64,000 nt of DNA from Gautieria morchelliformis (taxonomy: Eukaryota > Basidiomycota > Agaricomycetes > Gomphales > Gomphaceae). The notes beneath the pieces are model-generated. The model made no database searches. It saw only the letters and a list, made by a program, of their open reading frames with translations, and was not told the DNA's origin. Position numbers and translations under genes: made by a program. Of this stretch, positions 24,165 through 34,495 are shown one piece after another. Location of the stretch: assembly GCA_015179125.1 (NCBI GenBank), contig WHVA01000402.1:1-64000 (forward strand), given 5' to 3'. Numbering within the stretch: position 1 is the stretch's first letter; each line of letters begins with the position of its first letter.

Positions 24165-24778
24165 TTCACTAGCGTGAATTTATTTGAGGGTAGAAAGAGC
24201 TGAGATTAGTTGGTGGATGAGGGAGCAGGCGAGACCACAACTCAAGGTAACCGTAAGAGCGGGTTTATGGTGGAGGATTGACGTGTTGGAACTGCACTAC
24301 GATGAGCTGTAGTGCGAGTAATGACAATTAAGCGATGCATAACGATGGGAGAGAGTGGTAGCTAGCTCTTACCTCAGACGTTCGTACTGACAGGTATGTG
24401 GGTGCATGTGGTGCTGTGTGACATCTTAAACATGACGCGACAAGGCGCACGCTGGGCTATGCGCGCTGGATTATCTGAAGGGGATAAGGAGACGCGAGGC
24501 GAGGAACAAGAGGATAAGATCGGAAGCCCATCCTTGTTCTAAATTCCTAGCAGCTTCCAAGGTGCGCCCAGCGCCAGTCTGTTGGACAGGATACCTTCCA
24601 GATAAACTCACTGTTGCCCTCCTCTTCTGCTCCATGAATTTGGAAAAAAGCGGGCTTAATGTCTTAGTAATTTTTTTTGTGTGTACTATCTTGCAGTTTA
24701 ACTACGGAAAGCTTGCAATAAGGTGCGCTAGGAGGTTTGGATATACTTTTGTGAGTATCTGCGCCATGTGGTCGGGTC

Positions 24779-25165
24779 GTGAGCCGTCTCTTTGGGACAA
24801 ACCTGCCTATTTGGGAGGTCTACGCATACCCTGCTATGGGATTTTTTCAACTAAAAACTCTTCTTGCCGATCATAAACCACCAATTCTGGACAAGCACGA
24901 GGCGTGGAGCTCATCGATAACGCTTCCCAGTTGGCTTGTCCGGCTGTCAACGGTCGAATGGCCATTCGCTCGTCTTCACATGTTTGAACTTCTCTCCGAG
25001 GCGTTTGGAACTGAACACAGCATTCCCATGCTACATGGATACACATGGACAATCTATGTTCTCCTCCGCTCTGTTCTCCGCGGAGTCGGGCCATTATGGG
25101 TGTTCCCAGCGGCGCTCCCAACCGGTCAGTGGCCACAGCCTTTTCCGCGCAGCCTTATTTCCTAG
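24779..25165 (+). CDS. Conserved hypothetical exon in the left arm
   Basis: A 128-codon open frame, not starting with ATG, whose partner at 55786-56172 on the minus strand keeps the same length and almost the same protein (for example RLSTVEWPFARLHMFELLSE in both), with mostly conservative changes. This suggests a real exon that was under selection when duplicated, transcribed away from the HMG gene. A GTGAGT at 24751 may be an upstream donor site. No domain is recognised. The opposite strand is also partly open, so the assignment is tentative. Confidence 0.4.
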   Translation: MSRLFGTNLPIWEVYAYPAMGFFQLKTLLADHKPPILDKHEAWSSSITLPSWLVRLSTVEWPFARLHMFELLSEAFGTEHSIPMLHGYTWTIYVLLRSVLRGVGPLWVFPAALPTGQWPQPFPRSLIS

Positions 25166-25609
25166 ATCTCCTGATGCTCTGATACGTGGCGCACTGATGA
25201 ACGCAACTTACAAGATGGCATTGACCAGCAGCATTCCACCACCTCGCCGAAGTGTCACCAACTCTAGATCCACTTGCCGGACTTTGCCTACTCAGAGATT
25301 AGAATATGCATAGCTATATGAATAACTTCCCAGACTTCAGGAAAGCGCATGTATCATGGAAATAAACTGGTATGTACCATCCGGTACACTCATGGTACAC
25401 CAAACATAGACCAACTCGCCGATCTTATTCTTAGCAATCACAATCTTCAATGGACGCTACAGTAACGAACATGCGCTCCCGGAGTTCCACTCGCCATAAA
25501 TATAGTCACTGATGCTAAGCCATTTAGAGAGAACAAAAAGAATTTTGTACTATGTTCGTACTCCGGCCTCGTATGTTGGCCTGACAGCAATCACCGCCTC
25601 TTCGCCCGA

Positions 25610-25801
25610 TTGGCCACGCACCCGACTCCTTCTATAGCATTGACACCACCTCATCTCGACATTGGTCTGCATAGCTCATTTCTCAACCACGACCACAGCT
25701 CTATCCATAAAGGGAAATCTCTGATAGCTGACAATGATGCATCTCCCACTGATCCTTGGGATTTGAAAGTCCAATACCTTGCGCCAAAGTTGACCGTGTG
25801 A
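25610..25801 (+). CDS. Conserved hypothetical C-terminal exon in the left arm
   Basis: Short open frame ending in DPWDLKVQYLAPKLTV then stop; the other arm (55151-55438, minus strand) has the same ending with few changes. It could be the last exon of the gene that includes 24779-25165, but no splice model was fixed. No family recognised. Confidence 0.35.
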   Translation: MATHPTPSIALTPPHLDIGLHSSFLNHDHSSIHKGKSLIADNDASPTDPWDLKVQYLAPKLTV

Positions 25802-26027
25802 GGTTCTGAATTTCTAGATATGTCAATCACGCTAAAATTTTACCAAACAACCGCGTATTGATAGGCCAGCGGAGCCGAGCTGATTCGTGTTTAATTTCCC
25901 AGTCGTATAGACACCGGACTTCCCAATACCATAGAAAGGCCGCGGGCTACGACACAGTTTCCGTAAACTGCGCATCCCTGGACAAACAGGTGGATATCTA
26001 TCCCGCTCAATATGCTGCATCCCTTGT

Positions 26028-26231
26028 ATGTTTTCTCACACCACTGGCACACGTGCATCCACAAGACTACATGTTACCGTGAGGCAGCGATATCTAGACA
26101 AGCCTCACCCCTGGATTGAGGCGCATCGTCGTGACAATAAGATCGATGTGAATATCGGGCTGTATTCGACAAAATCGGGAGAATGCTCTTATTCAAGCTC
26201 AGGCATCTTTACAATGAAATCAGTGTCATAA
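26028..26231 (+). CDS. Conserved small frame in the left arm
   Basis: A 67-codon frame starting MFSHTTGTRASTRLHV and containing DKPHPWIEAHRRDNKIDV; the counterpart in the right arm (54708-54911, minus strand) has the same length and ends, with about a dozen changes. Function unknown; conservation between arms is the only evidence that it is coding. Confidence 0.35.
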   Translation: MFSHTTGTRASTRLHVTVRQRYLDKPHPWIEAHRRDNKIDVNIGLYSTKSGECSYSSSGIFTMKSVS

Positions 26232-26556
26232 AACATTTTCTTAAGCGTTACGAAGTGGACAGGGAACGATCTCCCAAGCGATCAAGACATATAACTGGAA
26301 ACCTGGAGGGAGAATTTAATTGACGCTGTTTGTTACTGTTGACATCATGCCTGCATATATGAAGCTTCTGAAGCACCGAACGATCTGAAATAAATATCTG
26401 CTCCCGACTGAGCGTCTTGTGTCGGGTATAGGGCCGATGCCAGGGCACCGAGGAGGTGTGGTTAAACCACGCGAGGACGTGCGCACCGGGACATCGGCAT
26501 TTGGTGACGAGGTGATTGAATTGGCAATACTGTAGACCAATCCATGCTGGAGATTA

Positions 26557-26720
26557 TGTTGTGAATCCGATTGACCAGTCGACGAGTCGGCACCACCTTC
26601 TCTTTATGGACAATATTACTAAGCAACTAGTATAGCTACCCAACTCGTGTAAGACGGCGCTTCAGACTTTCTTCTGACGCCGTCTAGGTTCTAAACTGCC
26701 TATAGAAGTTGCTCACAATA
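26557..26720 (+). repeat. 5' LTR of the copia element
   Basis: 164 bp, TGTTGTGAATCC to GCTCACAATA. Contains GACGCCGTCTAGG once. Confidence 0.9.
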
Positions 26721-29700
26721 GGTTATGGGCCCCGCTCCCAGAAAACTTATTTTTAACCTAACCGTCGACGCAAAACGCACGAGAGTCTCACTACCCTACA
26801 CCCATATCATGGCCGACACAACGACCTCGAAGCTCCTATCAACAATCGAAAAGTTCGACGGGACTAGCTGGGAAACATGGGCCTTTTCACTAAAAGCCGC
26901 CCTTATGTTCATCGACGCACTGCGCATCGCTGAAGGAACTGAAACAGCCCCTTCACAGAGCATGATTCCTACCGACGAAGAACGCAGACGACTGGGAGAA
27001 ACGTTCTCGCCAAGGTCTCTCGCTGCTACTCGTCTCGGTCAAACCCTCAGTCCACCAGTCCCTCGACATGGCGAAAACCCTAGAGCAGAATTGGGGCAAT
27101 CTCAAAACGACCTACGGGACGGGGACCGGTCTGAACTTATGGGTCGACTACCGAAAGTACACTACCATGACCTTCTCGCACGACGCCCAGCTCACTCAAC
27201 AGATCGACGAAATGTCTGAGTTAAAGAATCGAATTGTCGCCGCTGGACTAGCAATCAGCGATCCCCTACATACCCTCAACGTCCTCCAAGCCCTACCCGC
27301 ATCGTACGAGATCATACAACAGATGATCCTCGCTACCATCACGGACTTCTCCAAGATCGACTGGGTGAGCACTCGAAGTCGCATTCTATCCGAAGAACTG
27401 CGACAGGGCTCACAACCGAACGTAAATGCGATCCGTACGAAGTCGAAGTCCAGCAAGGACAAGTGCAATTACTGTGGGGGTACCGGGCATTGGGAAAAGG
27501 ACTGCAGGCGCAAGACGCGCGGCCTATCTCGTGAAGAGGCGCAGTCAGAGAGAAAAAGGGGGACAGGCGACAGGAAGGGAAAGGCGAAGGGAAAAGAGAG
27601 GAGTGACGCGAAAGAAACAACACCCACCGTGAGCGCCACCATCACGGGAGACTCTACAAACACGCCCGATAGCACTAACGATGTAACATCCGGCACCTCA
27701 ATTGATTCAATTTGCTTCTATATCGCGAGAACAAGTAAGTGGATGATCGACTCGGGATGCACCGACCACATAACGCACGACATCGCCAATTACTCCACGT
27801 ATCAATTGCTCAAAACCCCTCGCACCGTGTTCCTAGCCAACAAAAAGAAGGCAGTGTCTTACATTGGCATCGGTACAGTCGCAACGAAAACATGGGTAAA
27901 CCGAAGAGAGAAGAAAATAGAACTCCAAAACGTGCTCCACTCACCGGACATTGGAGGCCACTTCATCTCGATACTCAGAATCGGAGAAAAAGGGATTTCC
28001 GTCATTTTTGAAGGCCCTAGAGTGATATTCAGCAAAGATAGAGTGGAATACGCGGTAGGACAACTTGACGGACGACACTACTGGCTTGCACTAAGCTCAG
28101 CGTCGCCCTCCGTCCACTCAGCGCAAACAGAAATCCCCATCGACACCCTTCATGCTCGCCTCGGCCACCTATCTTGGTCATCCTTGAAACGGATTAACGA
28201 CCAAATCGATCCAAATTCGCGACGCGCACTATCGACGTGCGAAGGCTGTCTATTAGGGAAATCCACAAGGAGGAAATTCAAATCCTCAACTCACCGCCGC
28301 ACTCAACCGTTCGAGTTAGTCCACATGGACCTCGTGGGCCCCATGCGAACGCACTCCATCCAGGGCCATAGCTACCACTACGTACTGGTGGATGACTACA
28401 CGCGCTACAAATGGATACTCTTCTTGCAAACAAAGGCCGACACCTTTGATTGCTTCAAGAAGTACCATGTACTCGTCTCCACGCACTACAAAGGTACGCT
28501 CCGAGCCATACACTCGGATCGCGGGGGGAATTCCTATCGACGGAATTCATCCAGTACATCGCAGAAAACGGAATAAAACACGAACTTACCGCGCCACACA
28601 CACTGCAACAGAATGGCGTCGCTGAAAGAGCGAACCGAACGATCGCAGAAGCCGCGCATGCCATGCTACAGAGTGCCGGCATGTCCCACGGATTCTGGGA
28701 GAGTGCTGTTGCCACAGCTATACATGTAAGAAATCGCGCTCCCTCACGTGCAAGCAATTACCTCTCCCCACATGAATGCCTTTTTGGACGCGCACTCGAC
28801 CGCAGCTATCTCCGAACTTTTGGTTGCCTCGCCTATGCGCACACCACATCGCAGCGCACCAAATTCGACCCAACATCAAAGAAACTGATTTTCATAGGAT
28901 ATGATGGATCCACCAAGGGGTACAAGCTGTGGGATCCATCTACCACAAAATCCTAGTATCCACCGATGTTACATTTGAGGAAAACGCGTATCCTCTCCGC
29001 GCCCCAACCGTCCCGATCACGCAGCCAAACCCCAACCTTTCGCAACCCCCACAACCGACGCCTGAACTAGTCGAGTTGGCGATGCCAGAGAGCGATGACG
29101 AAGATCTCGAAGACCATGCACCAGCACACGGTCCACCGCCGCCTCCAGGGCCACCAGTCCCAGGCCACGTCCCACAACCGGCTCCACCACGCCTACCAGC
29201 ACCTCCGCGAAGATCCGCACGCATCGTCGGGAGGTCCCTGCGCCCCGATCCAACGAACGCTAGCCAAGACAGGGCTCAGCGCTGGGTACCCGCGGTATGG
29301 ACGAATGCGATTACGGCGTTCCTAGCTGCTGCGGACACGACACCCACGGGAGACCCAACATCGTACCAGGCCGCGATGTCCTCCGCAGAAGCCAAATTCT
29401 GGCATCGAGCCATGACAGAAGAGATAAAGTGCTTACTGGATAACGGGACTTGGGAGCTAACCGACCTACCAAAAGACAGACGCACGGTGAAATGCAGATG
29501 GGTGTACCTAATGAAGCGCGACACTCAAGGAAAAATCGCCAGGTACCGGGCTCGACTCGTCGCCAAAGGTTTTCTGCAAACCTTGGGCATTGATTATGAA
29601 GAGACCTTCGCGCCAGTCGCCAGGCTCGACTCCCTGAGGCTACTGCTAGCACTTGCAGCAAGGTTTGACCTAGAAGTACACCAAATCGACATAAAATCAG

Positions 29701-30920
29701 CCTACCTCAACGGCAACCTGGATGAAGAACTGTACATGGGCCAACCGGAAGGTTTTGCAGTCCCAGGGAAGGAAAACAAGGTGTGCAAACTGTCGAAGGC
29801 GATCTACGGGTTAAAACAAGCGGGACGGCAATGGCACGCGCACCTGCAAGAGACGCTCGACAACCTAGGATTCCAAAAAAACATCGCCAGCGACGTATCC
29901 ATTTTCATCAAACGTGACGATGGGGAAGACCACCCCACCATCGTGCTCGTATATGTGGATGATATAGCGATAATTGGAGCCCTTGCAGCTGTCAACGATC
30001 TTAAAGCGAAAATTGGGACACGCTACAAGATCACTGACCTAGGGGAGATAAACCACTTCTTAGGAATCCACATCACGTGCGATCGCCCAAAAAGAACGAT
30101 AAGCATAGATCAATCCCATTATGTCGAACGCATGCTGACCAGGTACGATATGCTGGAGTGTAGACCGGTGTACACGCCATTCGCACCAGGCACAAAGCTT
30201 GTACCCAACACCGAAAAGTTCTCCGACTCAGCCATCGCCTCACGCTACCAACAAATAGTGGGATCACTCATGTACGCCATGCTTGGCTCGAGACCGGACA
30301 TATGCTTCGCGGTCAACCGGCTCTTGCAATTTGGCGCAAACCCCACGGCAGACCACTTACTCGCCGCCCAACACGTCCTCCGTTACCTGTTCACAATGCA
30401 AACGCACGCCCTGACGTACGGAAGGAACGACTCCACTGAACTTGTCAGCTACAGCGACTTGGATTGGGCCGCTGGCACTGACGGCCAACGATCGACAACC
30501 GGCTACATGTTCATACTATCAGGAAGCTCCATAGCATGGGGCGCGCAAAAGCAGAGGACCGTCGCACTGTCATCGACGGAAGCAGAGTACATGGCGTTGA
30601 CGGAGTGCACAAAGCACGCGCAGTGGACCATCTCCCTGCTCCAACAACTTGACTTCGAAGTAGAACTCCCACTCGACGTATATTCAGACTCACTAGGTGC
30701 TCGCACTATCGCCGCAAACGCCGTGTTCCACAAACGAACGAAACACATCAATGTCAAATATCACTATATTCGAGAATGTATCAACAAGGGAACTATCGAA
30801 GTCTCACCTGTCTCCACGAAGGACAACGTCGCCGATCTCCTAACCAAATCCCTGCCCCGCTATCAGCACCAGAAGCTACGCTTGAAACTCGGACTCGACG
30901 ATGGTTCAATCGCAGGGGAG

Positions 30921-31135
30921 TGTTGTGAATCCGATTGACCAGTCGACGAGTCGGCACCACCTTCTCTTTATGGACAATATTACTAAGCAACTAGTATAGC
31001 TACCCAACTCGTGTAAGACGGCGCTTCAGACTTTCTTCTGACGCCGTCCAGGTATTTACAGTTGGACTCCTTAATAACAGACTTTCTTCTGACGCCGTCC
31101 AGGTTCTAAACTGCCTATAGAAGTTGCTCACAATA
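30921..31135 (+). repeat. 3' LTR of the copia element
   Basis: 215 bp, same ends as the 5' LTR. It carries a 51-bp extra segment made of a second CAGACTTTCTTCTGACGCCG copy plus a short unique stretch. Confidence 0.9.
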
Positions 31136-31140
31136 GATTA

Positions 31141-31461
31141 CCGGTGTCTTATCAGGGCTTCTGAAAGACAGCGTGTGTTCGTTGACATTCACGCAACTTG
31201 TGTGAATGTCAACGAACACATTGAGGGGAAAGTGAAATTGGCGGTAACTCCCATGAAGTAATGACGTCATTATAAGAAAGAGCTGGCAATGTGGCAACCG
31301 GAAAACTAGAACCATACCTTTTGAAGTCCATGTCCGTCTTTGGGATGCAGTCATGCAGATGGGAGAGGGGCAGCACCTAAGTATGAGGGATATATATGGA
31401 CTCAAGTGTCTCACGTGCTTCCACACCATCATTGAATACACCATTGGGGGAGAGAGAGAGA
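31141..31461. other. Spacer with a perfect hairpin
   Basis: No gene is supported. It holds the perfect hairpin at 31175-31219. It may belong to the 3' side of the minus-strand LINE, but no motif shows this. Confidence 0.35.
31175..31219. repeat. Perfect 18-bp hairpin, 9-base loop
   Basis: GTGTTCGTTGACATTCAC (31175-31192) is the exact reverse complement of 31202-31219, separated by nine bases. It is not followed by a T run, so it does not look like a simple terminator. Confidence 0.8.
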
Positions 31462-31858
31462 CACTGCAGGCATATAAAAGTTTTCTTGTCTGAAAAACTG
31501 TTCAAAAAACTCTAAAGATATTCCAAATATTTTTAGTGTTTTTTATGTAAAAAAAAACTCTAATAAAATTTTGTGTTTTTATTAGAATTTGTTGAGAAAA
31601 TTGTAAAAAAATTCCAAGTTTTTTTTTAGGGTTTTTTATGGGTTTCTTGGTGTTTTCACAAAGAAACTTATAAAAAGACAAAAAAAAACCTGCAAAAAAC
31701 TTGTAAACTTTTTTATAATTTTCTTGCTCAACAAATTCTAACAAAAACACAAAATTATGTTAAAGTTTTTTTACATTAAAAACACTGAAAAAATTGGCAT
31801 ATCTTTACAGTTTTTTGAACAGTTTTTCAGTCAAGAAAATTTTTATATGCCTCCAGTG
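31462..31858. mobile_element. CACTG foldback MITE, copy 2
   Basis: A 397-bp member of the same family as 9349-9746: same CACTGCAGGCATATAAAA end, same palindromic body. It is flanked by AGA on both sides (31459-31461 and 31859-31861) in a GA-rich target, so the 3-bp duplication is consistent but not unique. Confidence 0.8.
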
Positions 31859-32386
31859 AGAGAGAATCAATTAATGTGCTCGAAGCGCTGGGCGCTTATG
31901 GTGCACTTTAACTACATGACATGGCATCTACCCCAACACAGTTCAAAATATAATTAGAGCAGGCTGACAATGTGGGAGGGGGGGAGCATTGGCACTGCAG
32001 ATGCACCTGATCCCATATGGGGCGGGAGACATGGTTCTAAACCTGTTGCGCTTCTTGAAGATGGGTTGCATCTCTGGAGCTTTGTCTCTTGCCGCAGAGG
32101 GATCCTGCTACTGGTCCCCCAGTAGCGGTCAAAACTCCCCATATCTCCAGTGCATTTGGCCTGCGGTGCGACTAACTATGGGGGTGGTAGGGTTATTCAA
32201 CAGGAAAGAAGGGCGGTGATGGAAAGACTAGGGTGTATAGAAAATTGGCCAGGGAGGTGCAAGAGGGCCAATCCCTCATGATAGGAGTCCGGCACAAAAG
32301 AGGGCTGGACTAGAGGTGACGCAGCTCTGTGGGGGGACAGCGTCAGTCAGGTGCAGCAGAGCAAAGCAATTATAGGGGGATGGGGC
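31859..32386. other. Non-coding stretch, probably LINE 3' region
   Basis: No gene is seen. It lies directly downstream (minus strand) of the LINE reading frame that ends at 32387, so it is probably its 3' untranslated part. No poly(A) or simple-repeat tail was identified. Confidence 0.4.
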
Positions 32387-33659
32387 TTAGGGTAGAGGTG
32401 CTTTGCATGGCGCTACATCTGTATATATTTCAAAGTGTTCTGCGTCCTGAATGTAGTTCAGTTCTTTGGAGACAGTCTTCGGGTCTCCGAGCAGGTGCGG
32501 GATGGAGTGGCTGGCCTTGCCTGCTCCAAGACGTGGACTGCGTCTAAGGTGCTCACACTGGGCTGTGAAATGTCTACAGATCTTGAGATAGTGGGAAACT
32601 GTCTTGGGCTGCCTGCACCGCCTGCATAAGGCAGAGTCCACCGCTTTGATCTTCTTGAGAAAATGGTTGAGGGAGATGTGCCCTGTGCGTAGCTGCACAA
32701 TAATGCTAGAAGCGCGATGTGGTAGTGAATGGAGCATCTTGTACACCCTCCTATTTGGCATCTTGGAGTCGATTTTGGACATTTTTTGAAAGCGTGGAGA
32801 TGAGGTCCACACCTTGCGCCAGCGGCGCAGCAGAGTGCCCTTGTGACATGCTTCAAGGGCCATAATGCTGGTTGGAAGGCACTTGCTTAGCAGGTGCGGG
32901 AGGTCAGCAGCATTGGAGGTATCACCTTCTGCGGCCCTCTTTGCATGTGCATCAGCAAGCTCGTTACCTTCAATACCCATGTGGCCCGGAACCCACTCTA
33001 GATGGATTCGCAGATGGGGCCGTCTGCACTTAAGCTTGCGAGTAGCCACGTGGATTTCGACCAGGAGGTACTGGGCCAGCTGAGGGCGGTTGTTCTGAAG
33101 GGCTTGTATCACGGCTTGAATTTATTATTATTATTATCCAATTTATCGTCTTTTGGGGGCCGCACCCTATGTAAGACGGTGTGTACATGCTTCGTCACAT
33201 ATTGTTTCCTTCTTGCCTTAGGCCTCTATCTCAGCTTGTACCTCGCGGGCGTAGCCCTGGGTATGTCCGTGCCTGTATGGGCGGGGTGGGTGAGTTCTCA
33301 AGTCCGTGGTTCCTCTATCCGTCCCATCCCGTGCTCTGCTGCTCTCTCGAGTTCTTTGGGAGGCGTTGTGTTTCCATGTGTCCTCTCGAGCTGTGTCATC
33401 TCGTTGTGGTTCTGCTGTCTGTCCTGCCTCATTTTCTGTTTCCCTCCTTCACTCCTTCGGTGACATGGCTTGATTGTCCAGGGTAATCAGTGCAGTTCTG
33501 ACAGGGGGGTGCCTCTCCAGGAGCACTACTGCCAGCAGGACGCCTACCAGTTCTCCCTCGAAGACAGTGTGCTTCGAGTCCTTACTGAGCCTGAATCGCA
33601 GAGCCTCGCCCGTACTTGGAACGATCACAGCTGCTCTGACATCTAAGAGTTAAACGCGC
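32387..33659 (-). mobile_element. LINE (Tad-like), 3' half: RNase H and C-terminal part
   Basis: Minus-strand non-LTR retrotransposon piece; its 5' half is at 46020-47578 on the far side of two Helitrons. It encodes the middle and end of an RNase H domain: the Glu in HTVFEGELVGVLLA and Asp in LITLDNQA (33467-33640), then WVPGHMGIEGNELADAHAKR (32387-33112), followed by a C-terminal region with a CRRCRQPKTVSHYLKIC zinc-finger-like motif, stop at 32387. With the first Asp in YSDGSGF on the other side, all four RNase H active-site residues are kept. A 347-bp LINE tail is inserted at 33120-33466. Confidence 0.8.
33120..33466 (-). mobile_element. 5'-truncated LINE tail inserted in the LINE
   Basis: Minus-strand 3' end of a non-LTR element with a (TAA)n-type tail (TTTATTATTATTATTATCC on the plus strand) and a target duplication GGCTTGA (33113-33119 and 33467-33473), extendable to about 10 bp with a mismatch. 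Its end (CGTCTTACATAGGG, CCAAAAGAC, TAAATTGGATAA on the minus strand) matches the 3' end of the half-LINE at 53160-53332, so both belong to one family. It splits the RNase H frame at the LDNQA motif. Confidence 0.8.
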
Positions 33660-33953
33660 TCAGTGGGTTGTGGGCGCTGCTGACCAATGCTTGGTCATCA
33701 GTTTGTCAGCGGAGCGCGCGAGCGGCGCAGCCGCGAGCCCCTGGGCCCTACCGGCGGTTTGCGCCACTCTTCTGGCTCCAGCGCTGCGCAGCGTTGGCCG
33801 GTCTGCTGGCTCAGGCGCTCAAAGCAGCGTTGCGCTGGCAGATCGCTGCGCAGCCAGCCGCTTTGCACACTCCACCACCACCCTCCTCTCCTCTCCTCTC
33901 TGCCCACTACTAGATAGAATAAAAATTGCGTGAGAGTGAATTAATAGATAGCC

Positions 33954-33960
33954 TATATAG
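33954..33960 (+). promoter_or_regulatory. TATA-like box of Helitron 1
   Basis: TATATAG after a CT-rich stretch (33870-33905), about 540 bases before the split start codon. The same box is kept in Helitron 2 at 40302-40308. Confidence 0.45.
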
Positions 33961-34240
33961 TGTAGACTACAAAAGATCTCTTCCCAGGGAGGTCTCTGCA
34001 GTGAACTATTGGGGTTGACCCCTTCATTGGGGCAGCTTTTTCTCTGCTAAGGAGCCAGGTAGTCATCCCAGGCTCCCTTAGAGGGAGCCACAATTGCATT
34101 GCAGTTCTCTTAGTGTTGACTTGCACTACTGGTGGCTGAAGAAGACATCTCCCCAGGACAAGGACCAGGACCAGGACCTTTTACTGGAATTATTCCAGTT
34201 GGATAGCCGAAGAAGACTTGGATATTTTCATCAAAAAAAT

Positions 34241-34463
34241 TCCCCATCCCTTCCTTGGTACATATATTTCTCTGTGGTCTGGTGTGAGCCATCTGACAGT
34301 TTTTTTTTTTGTTTTAAATAGAAATTAATAAATTCCCTTGACTTTGCCTAACAAACAAACTCCCCATCCCTTCCTTGGTATGTATGTATTTCTCTGTGGT
34401 CTGGTGTGAGCCGTCTGACATTTATTTAATTAGAAATTAATAAATTCCCCTGACTTTGCCCAA
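34241..34463 (+). repeat. 120-bp tandem duplication in the Helitron 1 leader
   Basis: TCCCCATCCCTTCCTTGGTA begins at 34241 and again at 34361, period 120; both units continue through TTTCTCTGTGGTCTGGTGTG and AGAAATTAATAAATTCCC. Helitron 2 has the same pair (40601 and about 40722), so the duplication predates their split. Confidence 0.8.
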
Positions 34464-34495
34464 GAAAAATTAACAACAACAGCATCTGCTTGCAA

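Larger units (their letters stand above)
23625..26464 (+). repeat. Left arm of a large inverted repeat
   Basis: Reverse complement of 54487-57168. It contains HMG copy B and about 2.3 kb of its upstream flank. The outer limit at 26464 is sharp: GGTGTGGTTAA here against TTAACCACACC at 54487. The arms are clearly homologous throughout but differ by substitutions and small indels. Confidence 0.85.
26557..31135 (+). mobile_element. Ty1/copia element, nearly whole and young
   Basis: Plus-strand LTR element with TGTTGTGA...TCACAATA ends and an exact 5-bp target duplication GATTA (26552-26556 and 31136-31140). Parts in order: 5' LTR, gag (about 26750-27450), CCHC knuckle CNYCGGTGHWEKDC (about 27460-27510), protease (WMIDSGCTDHIT, about 27740-27790), integrase (about 28090-28800), reverse transcriptase with VYVDDIAI (about 29430-30170), RNase H (about 30430-30800), purine tract GCAGGGGAG, 3' LTR. 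The order protease, integrase, RT, RNase H is the copia order. The coding region looks close to whole with about three breaks. The LTRs are almost identical apart from a 51-bp length difference, so the insertion is recent. Confidence 0.9.

Noticed and set aside
33670-33933. Three overlapping Ala/Arg-rich frames at the Helitron 1 start
   Set aside because: All plus-strand frames are open because of GC-rich GCAGCG repeats; this is leader sequence before the TATA-like box.
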